A DNA stretch of 64,000 nt from Baylisascaris procyonis. Taxonomy: Eukaryota; Nematoda; Chromadorea; Rhabditida; Ascarididae. Numbering within the stretch: the stretch's first letter is position 1; each line of letters opens with the position of its first letter. This document shows, one piece after another, positions 55,801 through 64,000 of this stretch. The notes below the pieces were generated by a model. It had not been told where the DNA came from, searched no databases, and saw nothing but the letters and a program-made list of their open reading frames with translations. Location: positions 4,239,001-4,303,000 of the forward strand of contig JAZARR010000059.1 of NCBI GenBank assembly GCA_037389465.1. The letters run 5' to 3'. Made by a program: the position numbers and the translations under genes.

Positions 55801-58800
55801 AAAATGTTGTGAATTCCTGAAGAACAATCAAGTAAACAATGCATCTATATTTCAACCAAACGAAACACATATGAAATCGGTATTTTCAATATGTTTTCAC
55901 AAAGTTGCATCGAGTGCAGTTGGTGTAATCTACGCCGTAAAATAATCGCCTAAATCCTTTGTCGTCGACGTTTCCATTTCGAAATAAAGTTACAGGTACT
56001 TAAACGTGTGAAACGTTTGCATTCATTTTATAACCGAATGGCATTTTCATTTTTGTATAGATCGTGCAGTTTTTTGCATATGATCTGTACGAGCGTCATA
56101 ATCAGTCAAAAAATGAACGCATTATTTTGCATGTTTTATTATTTAGTGGTAATTTATGAAGGTGGTTGATAATGCAGAAGCGCCCATCGTGTCAGCTGGT
56201 TTTGTAAACTTCAAAATTTGTTCCATCCGAAATAACTGCAAAATGCGAAGAAAACGGCATAAAATACGGCACATTCGTGGATCATTTTTTACCACGTCCA
56301 CATAACTTAATTTTCTCTACAAATGGAAGTTGGAAAAAGAACGATGCCACTCTGTGGCCCAGGTTACACGCGCCAGACGTAGCAACTTAAGATAGTGCTT
56401 CTTGACGAAGAGCTACCCGTTAAACAAGCAGACAGACACATACATGCATACGCACGGGCAGGCCTCCCATGCGCATAAAACAGCATATTATATCTAACAG
56501 AAGACTTGAATCACCTTAAATTCTCTACCTTCTCTCGCATCCTTCTGTCGCCAGCAGAATTCAAACGTAACATCTACACTCCAGGGGGGAAAACAGTATG
56601 GTAATGAATCCGCATTAAATCAATTCGTGGTGGTTCAACACTGGAAGCACGTTTTCACCATATTTGGGTTTGAAGAAAGCAAAAAAAAGACAAGTTGGAG
56701 CAATCAAGATGTGCAATTTTTCGAATTACTGCTAAAAGGTGTAATTTTAGCAAAGCGGCTTAGTTAATCACCTGGTTTGCAATAAGCACTGGTCCTTGTC
56801 CTGAGGCGTCGACGACATGAGGTTGCTTCAGATACCGCACGTCGATTACTGCTGGAGCAGAATCAATTGTGCCACCATTTAATGCTGCTTGGCACATTAT
56901 TGTTGCGCCAGTCCAATTTGTATTTACAGCCACGTTACGAAGCGCAACCGTCTGTAATCATCTCATTAAATGATAATTGAGGCTATTCGTGCCAGCAAAA
57001 AGTACACAGAAATACTTTTGAATAGGTTTGTCAGAAATGGCATATTTGTTTGCCAGTGGACAAACAAATAGGGAAATGGACCTAGAGTTCAAGTCGACTG
57101 CGCCAAAGACCTCATTCTCTCGATGCTGAGATCCGTTTAAACCTGACCAAGACATCAGTGCTTCCCACTGGACCATTCACGCATTCTCAGAGAGTTATAA
57201 TTTTCAAGCGAGCAGTGTATATGCTAACTGAATATATGAAATTGAAGGGCACGTAATTATACAATAAATAGATGGGAAGAACATCGATACAAACTGAAAA
57301 CTAGACTTCTAAAGACGAGTGAAATTTGTTTATTCGAAAGCATTCATCAAACATGTCAAAACACGGGAATAATTCTAATTCAATTCGAGGGTATCCATTA
57401 CCGAATCAGAAAACCCTCGCTTTTTATTCACTTCAGAGGGCTAAAGGAGCAAATTCAACCACGGCATGGATATAAATCGATAAATTGCTTTCTTTTAAAG
57501 GGTAAATGATAAGATGGAAGTAACAAATATCGGAGGTATGGCTGCATGAAGAGGAAGATTATTAGGAACACAGGCCTCATAGACCCAGAGCAAGCGCAAG
57601 ATGCAGCAAGGACGTATGTTGCAGCAAAAGATGGCCATGACAAATAGCAAAGAAATGTTTTGCGTTAAAACGTTTTTTTGTTACATCTAAATCTGCCTGG
57701 AAAATTCAGGAAACTTTCATCTATCAAGGATTTATAGTACGATCAAATATCATGTGTACAGGTTTCTGTTTTTGGACTTCAACACAACTGAAAACAAATT
57801 TAATCATCAGAGTTAGAGAACACAGACTGAAAACGGAAGTTGCGATAACAGTGAAAACTAAAACTTTTGCTTGAGAAAAAAAAATTCCACAGATGAAATC
57901 ACTGATGTAAAAATATATGGTATAAATTAGTATGTAAAACAATGAGTAAAGTGAGAGCTTCAAAAAGCACTGTTTTTTTATTGCCTATTCTCTTCAACAT
58001 AAAGCATCTGCGCTACTTAACCACAAATTGGCAAATGATTTCACGTTCTCATGGACGTGTTCAAATACAACAATTACCTCATTGGCCATTATAACACAAC
58101 TTCTGCTATAAGTGTGCGCATAGTAAACACTTCTTATGCGAAAGGCGGAAGTTTAAACACAAGAACATAATGAGACATGCATATGGCAAGAAGCTGACGA
58201 GCATTTTGAATGTGATCTTCGCGTTCATGAAATTCTTATGACCCTCAGTATTTAGGCCTTTCATCCGAGCTCTGCGTAGAGATCAGAAAGCAGATTGTGA
58301 TAAATGAAATAGGAGTTATTTGAACGAGTTGTCGATGTATTGCCTGTCATACTTTTATATTCACGGCAGTGTTCAACATTGTACGTTTCCGGTGCGCTCA
58401 TCAACCGGACTTAATTCGAATTAACCGATCGTGTTGTTCACTTTTCTTGAAGCCGTTAATGTGAAACTGTTTTAATAGCAGTCTGATTATGCGCTCTCTC
58501 AGTAAAATTATTTCGATCGAAAAATGTGGTGATTTTAGCAAGCATTTTTCTGGGAGTTGCGATTTTATTAATTAACAGGACTGTGCACTGTACAGTAAGT
58601 TTCAAAGCAAATTCACATCCCGCATTTTATCGCTGCTACATTTGTTATCTCAACAAATGAGCAGTAATTTTTCAGTCATAATCAACAAACCCAAAAAAGT
58701 ACGAAAAAGTAATTATATGATATATTTTCAATAACTCTTATCCTCATACTCAGCAATAACGATTAATCCATCAACGAATTAATTTCGCTTCAAAATGTTC

Positions 58801-60682
58801 ATAGTAGATCCGATACGATAAAAATGAAACTGCTGAGAGAAAATTTCATTAATGAGAAACATGGCGAGTTTTAGTCGGTGAGAGCATTTTCGTATGACCA
58901 GTCACACTCACTAAGGGAATGCTAGTAGTGGGCGAAGAAATAATTATAGCCGTAGAGGTCACATCTAACACTATGCCAGCAAACGCAGACCGGTGCGCTC
59001 CTTAGTGTTTACACTTGAGATCTTGTCATAGTGTGGCCTTGCCAAGAAGAAGCGTATTAGGCAAAAGAACTCACCGGAAATCCGGCACTACGGGTTAAGT
59101 CCTGTGCTCCACTCAGTACGTTAACCATATCGGTGATGTTCTTCTGGAAGCAGTCTACACAAACGAAACGCAGCTGCGAGACAGGTGCCTCTGACACACA
59201 GTAGATTGTTTCCTTAAATAGGTTCAGTGATGTGAAGACTGCGATACGAAATCAAAACGACTATCAAAGAATGAAGCATCTGGTACTAAGATCACTCACC
59301 TTTATAAAATAAGTACTTTTTCGATGCATAAGAGAACTGCATGTCAAAATGAGCGACAGTATTTTAGACCTTAATTCAAATAATAAAGTGCTGAAAAAAA
59401 GCATCTTTACATCATAGAAACAAGAAATGCATCATTAAGGGCACGGAAAACGATACTAACTTAAAGGTGGCCACAGGTTGCCCTCAGTACTGGCAAAAAA
59501 AAACTCTATGGCTAAAGTTTTCAAAAAATTATGCACAATACATCGCACAATAAGAGAGAAAGAGGGATTAGCTGGCGGAAAATCTCGCCATTGAAGCCAA
59601 TAAAAAGGTAGCCAAATAAACGCCATTTTATGTATTATATCTCAAGCGCACCTGTGCAGATCGAATATAATCGAAGTATCACCTAGAAGGTTAGCCACAG
59701 CATTCAGAAATAATATCCAGGTTAAAAAAGAACTAATAAGAAATTTGAAAGGCTTTTTATGAGGGAGGGATAGGACTAACCTTTGTCGTTGTACCTAACA
59801 TTGTCCATACAATTTGGCTCAACTGTTGAGCATTTGCAACTGGAAATGGCATGTCTGAGATCTTCACTTGAGCTCCACCTTGAGCAAGTTGACCTGAAGA
59901 TCAAAGACATCTTAAGAAGCAAGTAATTTCAGAGTTTTCAACACTGGTGAAAGGTGGCCTGATGAAATATGCTGCCTGCAAAAACTTGAAGCTACTTCAT
60001 GCATAACAATTTTAGCGTGGATGCCGAACAGAGACAGTGTGAACGAAAGACCGCCAATTGATACACACACCGCTGTTTGGCAAAGATTTTGTTTTTTCAA
60101 TTGTGTTAGAAGGACTCGCTTAAATCGAGAAGGTCACATCACTCTTTTTTACTCACCTTTACCTGAAAAACTCACCTGCAACAACCCCCGCAAAATGCTA
60201 GCACTTATAATCAGCAACTGCAAATTCACAATTCATAAGAGCCCATAAAATGTTCGAAAGTGCATCTGCCTTCAGCAACAATCATTTCCAGCCATACAAC
60301 TTCAAGCTTATTGCTCTACATCAAACAAAACAGAAAATTGGCAGCTGAACTTATCTTAATGCCATTGAGCGCAGTTAGTTTCCTTACCTCCTATTCTGCA
60401 GGCCAACGGCAAGCAATAAAACGGAACGCAAGCAATGAGTCTCAGACAATGAAGTGGGAAAAAGCACACATAGCTCCCTGATTACACTCTTATCTTGAAG
60501 AAATATGTTTTACAATTTTTAAAGAAGAAAAATGTTTCATATTTGCTATGAGGGGGCGAATATCGAAATGAAATTGAATAACAGAAAGACGGCAGAAAAG
60601 AAGCATGACGAAAATCGAGAACCGGAGAGATCGTACCTGAGAGCGGACGAGAGATGAGAATCAGAAGGAAAAAAGACCTCAT
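46808..60682 (-). CDS. Ig-superfamily type I membrane protein (cell adhesion/recognition type)
   Basis: Thirteen exons, in transcript order: 60682-60637, 59893-59781, 59212-59075, 56951-56772, 55007-54878, 54482-54324, 53935-53676, 51585-51391, 50503-50241, 49731-49574, 48718-48676, 47072-47034, 46949-46808. All junctions are GT-AG and phase-consistent; the sum is 1866 nt, 621 residues. Signal peptide MRSFFLLILISRPLSG. Ig1: C58/C119 with F in place of the core Trp. Ig2: C185, W199, C232. Ig3: C290, FWKL (W302), SGQYWC (C363). A fourth Ig-like segment (408-494) starts VHYCAEPAPKPP and lacks a normal second Cys. Membrane helix about 517-539. Tail of 82 residues with YVEEAPRPLYQPSGQP and terminus KEAVV. 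N-glycosylation sequons NIT, NWT, NYS and NNT. The layout recalls nephrin/Kirre/Echinoid-type receptors, but I cannot assign an orthologue. The least certain exon is 5, where the donor was chosen by phase. Confidence 0.87.
47419..47436. repeat. (GTCT)n microsatellite
   Basis: Short run of GTCT units in the intron between exons 11 and 12 of the Ig gene, inside a minus-strand open frame (47316-47573) that has no splice-compatible role. Confidence 0.8.
48430..48553 (-). mobile_element. tRNA-Ala-derived SINE-like fragment
   Basis: Read on the minus strand from 48553, the sequence shows a tRNA-like order: TTTAGCTCAGCGAAAGAGC (A box; the D arm GCTC/GAGC pairs), CTCGCCCAGCAAGCAAG (anticodon-arm-like, AGC in the loop position, as in tRNA-Ala), then AGGTCGCGGGTTGGTCCCCG (eroded B box and T arm). 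No matching acceptor stem closes the molecule and the sequence continues as TGCGGACAAGTTTTC, so it is not a functional tRNA. A Pol III-derived SINE head or tRNA pseudogene fits. The body's end is a guess. It lies in an intron of the Ig gene, in the same orientation. Confidence 0.6.
48863..48881. repeat. Poly-C run (19 C)
   Basis: Uninterrupted C-run in an intron of the Ig gene. Confidence 0.95.
55733..55945 (+). CDS. Small open frame nested in an Ig-gene intron, unproven
   Basis: A 70-codon plus-strand frame from ATG to TAA within the intron between Ig exons 4 and 5. Cysteines lie at 13, 25, 26 and 54. AATAAA occurs about 40 bases after the stop. No signal peptide, no motif, no family. Other plus-strand frames in neighbouring introns (52418-52666, 53168-53422) are of similar quality, so chance is a serious alternative. 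Confidence 0.12.
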   Translation: MTANKQVGAPAMCSFSSFANLVEKCCEFLKNNQVNNASIFQPNETHMKSVFSICFHKVASSAVGVIYAVK

Positions 60683-60697
60683 CGCTGGGCAGTGGTG

Positions 60698-60705
60698 CTG
60701 AAAAC
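60698..60705 (-). promoter_or_regulatory. Putative spliced-leader acceptor of the Ig gene
   Basis: GTTTTCAG on the minus strand ends 15 bases before the ATG at 60682. The first exon already starts with a complete signal peptide, so no further 5' coding exon is expected. This mirrors the acceptor in front of RMND5. Confidence 0.5.
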
Positions 60706-61092
60706 AATTCCTTTAATGCCGAAATCGTTGGACTCTTCAAAAAAAAAGCAAATGTCGCAGCATTTTCAATGGCAGATGTGCATCATTGCACTCAAGCAGG
60801 CTGCAGTAATATTTTTAGACGCGTGCTTTAATAGTTTTTAATTAGACCTCATCTAGACATTTCGTTACAACAGATTGCTTTGAGAACGATTCACACTTAT
60901 CAACGAGGCGAGACGATATATGATAACGAATTTTGAAATACTGTCAAATATCTATTATAAATATGCATTTGTTTAGTTAAAGTGAACACAACAGTCTCAT
61001 ATGAACTTTATCACAATAAACATTACCACTCAATAGTACAAGAAATTATTGGAGAAAATTAAAATTGTATGGATAAGTCTTGAAAGGGAAAA
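60706..61092. other. Divergent intergenic region
   Basis: About 390 bases of AT-rich DNA between the start of the minus-strand Ig gene and the plus-strand candidate at 61177. It could serve as a two-way promoter. I see no definite TATA or other motif. Confidence 0.35.
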
Positions 61093-61176
61093 TTGATAGT
61101 GCTGAATGCGTCTTTGCGCGAGCGATGTGGCATTTGGAAGCCGAAGAAAGCAGCAGCGGTCGTCAGTGAGGTAGGG

Positions 61177-61676
61177 ATGTTTTTGCCGGTGTGGTGGACA
61201 ACGAAGCGGGACAGAGCAATGCTGTGTCGCATAGGGCACGACGACACACCGCGAATGGACATCGTCCTTGAGCTGCTGAAGAGTGCACAGGTGGGGGAGT
61301 TACCCCGCTGAGAGACCAGAGCGCTCTATTCGCAGAGCCATTCGGTGAGATGAGAGAGTACACACCTGAGAAGAAATCGATGTATGCACAATGGTCAGCG
61401 GTGACCCTCGCAATGAGAACAATTTCACGATGAGCACAGCGGTGGATAGTTGAATTAAAAAATTTCCCGCTGAGAGCACACTTTATATAAAGCCATGCTT
61501 TAGCCACAGTAACAATGAGAGACCGTGAATTATGCTCTGAGCTTCATTTAAAATTATCAGGACCTAGAGCGCTTGCAACTTTTCAGAGAGGCCATGGGGA
61601 AGTCGTGGAGTTATCAAAAGTTAGAGGGCTTATGCAGCTCGCAAACATCAAAACGGACCTTACAGAGAAAATATGA
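61177..61676 (+). CDS. Candidate two-exon gene, unidentified
   Basis: Exon 1 runs from the ATG at 61177 to 61290 (frame open upstream to about 61080) and ends CAG before GTGGGG. Exon 2 begins at 61587 after AACTTTTCAG and reads to TGA at 61674-61676. Both ends are phase 0. The joined peptide is protein-like: MFLPVWWTTKRDRAMLCRIG, HDDTPRMDIVLELLKSAQ, then RGHGEVVELSKVRGLMQLAN and IKTDLTEKI, about 67 residues. Exon 1 is GC-rich, with codons ending in G or C, unlike random frames here. AATAAA follows near 61982. I recognise no family. The minus strand of exon 1 also has long open frames, so the strand is not certain. Confidence 0.35.
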
Positions 61677-63562
61677 AGCGAATATGCTATATTCAAAAAC
61701 GATGCATTTTTCGAACTCAGTGTTTAGAGTGTGCAAATTAGATGACATTTTTAAAAACCCAGTGCTTCAGGCAGCTGCATAACACAGTTTGTATGCGCTA
61801 ATTCGAGGCGAGGGGTGCATTTGAAGCTGAGGGGTATATTCGGTGAAGGAAGGGGGATATAGGGTGAAAAAAGCGAGTATGGAGATGGCAGCTTATAAAT
61901 GACGGATATGAAGATTGTATAAATGACGAAAAGGGAGCATGAAGATTATATTGACCAAGTGTCCAGCAAGCTTACTCGAAAAATAAAAAGCTTGCTTGAT
62001 TGCATTGACTATTCAAGCTTCATTTTTCTGGTCCCAATAATCTTCATTTATCGATGAGTTTCTTTTCAAAAAGAATTGGATAGAAAGTCTGTGATCACAC
62101 GAAACCACGTAGATCATTTCATATTTCCCATTCTCCTTTCCAATTCTGAGGTCATCCTGTAGGAAAGGGAAAGTTAGCCTCCATGAGCTCTTTACTATTT
62201 ATAGTTTTCACCTGAAATATTTTCAAGTTACAATAGGAGGTTGGTGGGAAATTGTATTTTTTTTTAATTGTAATGCAGAATTCTTGCGCTATATTGCGCT
62301 TTTTCTCTTTCCGTTCCCAGAAATGGGTATTGCTTGTGCCTCTTATTAAATCACTTCGAATACAAATTGCATCATCGGAAGCACGACAATTATTTTGAAT
62401 TTAACACCTCCTGAACATATGAATATGAATCTTCTTCTACAATATTGATGCTATTTGCCAAATAGCAGTAATATTTCAGATATTTTTGATATTTAATCAA
62501 AACTCTAAAATGAATGCTAGATTGAAAATCGTCCTGCGAAACCGCTGAAAAAGATGTGCAGTTAAACGTTAAAAAATCACAAAATTTTTGCAGCTTTATG
62601 TTATCGAAACGTCTAATGAAACCAAACCAAGAGAACTGCATTTTGGCAATGAGGCAATTATCTATCTCAGAACACAAAGTATAAGAGGTGAGATAAGTTT
62701 TATTCATGCGATTTGAGCGGAGGGGGCTATATTTTTCCTCCTATCCTTTTAGTGTTGATGAAAAATTTGTTAGTCGTAGTAAATTTTGCAACTTTGAAGA
62801 AGAAGAAAGCAACTAGAGAAGCTTGAAGTCAGCTACCAGTCTTATCGCATTAAAAGAAAAATAAGCGCATTCTTTTCAGTCGACGGTTGAGAACGATGTG
62901 AGCATGTACTTTCAAATAATCCTTTCTACACAAAATAACGAATGACATCTTAAGTGAAATGTCATAAAATGTAATCTCATTAACGTGGACCGCATTTCAA
63001 ATCGTTCTTGAAGAGGATATCAGAGTCCTTCTGAAATATTTTTGAATATGAGAACCTTCATTTAAAATAAATAGCGTAAACGACTATGACACATTTGCTG
63101 ATAACTTTTATGCATTATTTGCAAATCATATCAGAATAGAAAACATCATAGGAAAATATTTCGTTGAGTTTACAATTGATTTAACCACTCGTTGGGAAAA
63201 TTACAAAGATGAAAAGGTTTGCAGAATCACTATTTTGAGAATGCTCTCTTGAAGCGAGGTAGCAAAAAACGATTATTGTCGGCCGGTTAGCATTTCTGTC
63301 AAAAAGAATTATGATTGTGTATGAAAAAAGATGAAACAGCGAGCGCTTTTGAATTTCTTATAGAACATACTCGAGGCATCTTTTCTGGGACTTATATTTG
63401 AATTATTCTTGCCACGCTTAAGTTAACCGCAGATAACAAGCCGAATACTACAACATCACTAAATGAGAAAAATATTCCATAAAGAAATTCCCTACCGAAC
63501 GTTCTAATATTTGGACTAGCGAGAAATTATTCCCACAAATAAATTTCTTACTCCGCTTTTGA

Positions 63563-63612
<50 letters not shown>

Positions 63613-64000
63613 AGGGGTATATATTAAGGGCTTATATAAATACCTTTAATTCTTATGCAGTTGGAAAAAAATATATTTGAAACGTTTAATAAGGCAACAT
63701 AAATATCCTTTGCCGAGCACCACCAGAAGAGTTCGAAGCGAATGAAATTTCGTTGCCTGTCACTAATGAAGCATTTTTGTGGAAAACAATTTCCCGCCGC
63801 AACATGTTTGCAGATGAAAGCCGATAGCTAACTGCAGATTTATTGCCCATTGTGTTTCACGACAGGATGGTGGTGGCTGACAATGTGGATATTTGCGCGC
63901 GTAAAAAAAAAGAACTGAATTGGCAAACATTCAAGAAAAGTGGTCGCTTAAGTTAAAGCTTTTATATTAAATCCTCGCTCAAAAATCGAGATATCTCTGG
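61677..64000. other. AT-rich stretch, no supported gene
   Basis: A 105-codon minus-strand frame (62390-62707) has no signal peptide, motif or good splice context. A (TA)n tract lies at 63564-63609. Nothing else stands out. Confidence 0.5.
63564..63609. repeat. (TA)n tract of about 46 bp
   Basis: Alternating TA, the second such tract in the window. Confidence 0.95.

Noticed and set aside
60157..60233. Minus-strand segment LLIISASILRGLLQVSFSGKG ending at a GTGAGT donor in the phase needed by Ig exon 2
   Set aside because: It lacks its own in-frame ATG and the signal-peptide exon at 60682-60637 joins exon 2 directly in phase. It could be an alternative 5' exon but is not needed.

Overview
This is animal nuclear DNA, most probably from a nematode. 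It is AT-rich, genes are split by U1/U2-type introns whose acceptors often read TTTCAG or TTTTAG, and the two best gene models each have a TTTCAG acceptor only 4 to 15 bases before the start codon, as expected for spliced-leader trans-splicing. A decayed RTE-type retrotransposon also fits. The order of nematode cannot be fixed from the sequence; an ascarid-like worm with long introns is only a guess. There are no bacterial operons, CRISPR arrays or plasmid-like features.

Layout. 1-12 kb: no gene I can support, with homopolymer runs and a purine-rich degenerate segment near 5.3-5.6 kb. 12.55-16.65 kb, plus strand: a seven-exon gene for RMND5, the RING-type subunit of the GID/CTLH ubiquitin ligase; its last intron appears to be a GC-AG intron. 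16.65-29.4 kb: mostly non-coding, with weak candidate exons, a GC-rich island (22.74-23.0 kb) and short duplications. 29.44-32.41 kb, minus strand: a complete but inactivated RTE-clade non-LTR retrotransposon with an exact 12-bp target-site duplication and a short (AAAT)n tail. 32.4-46.6 kb: intergenic, with a long (TA)n tract and a few weak candidates for small secreted proteins. 46.6-60.7 kb, minus strand: a thirteen-exon gene reconstructed here exon by exon, with all splice phases consistent. It encodes a 621-residue type I membrane protein with a signal peptide, about four Ig-like domains, one membrane helix and a cytoplasmic tail ending in a possible PDZ-binding valine. A tRNA-derived SINE-like piece sits in one of its introns. 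61.1-61.7 kb, plus strand: a candidate two-exon gene starting divergently from the Ig gene. 61.7-64 kb: AT-rich, no supported gene.

The two firm genes are not functionally linked: one is a cytosolic/nuclear ubiquitin-ligase subunit and the other a cell-surface adhesion or recognition receptor. All translations and splice models were read by eye; no database or splice predictor was run.
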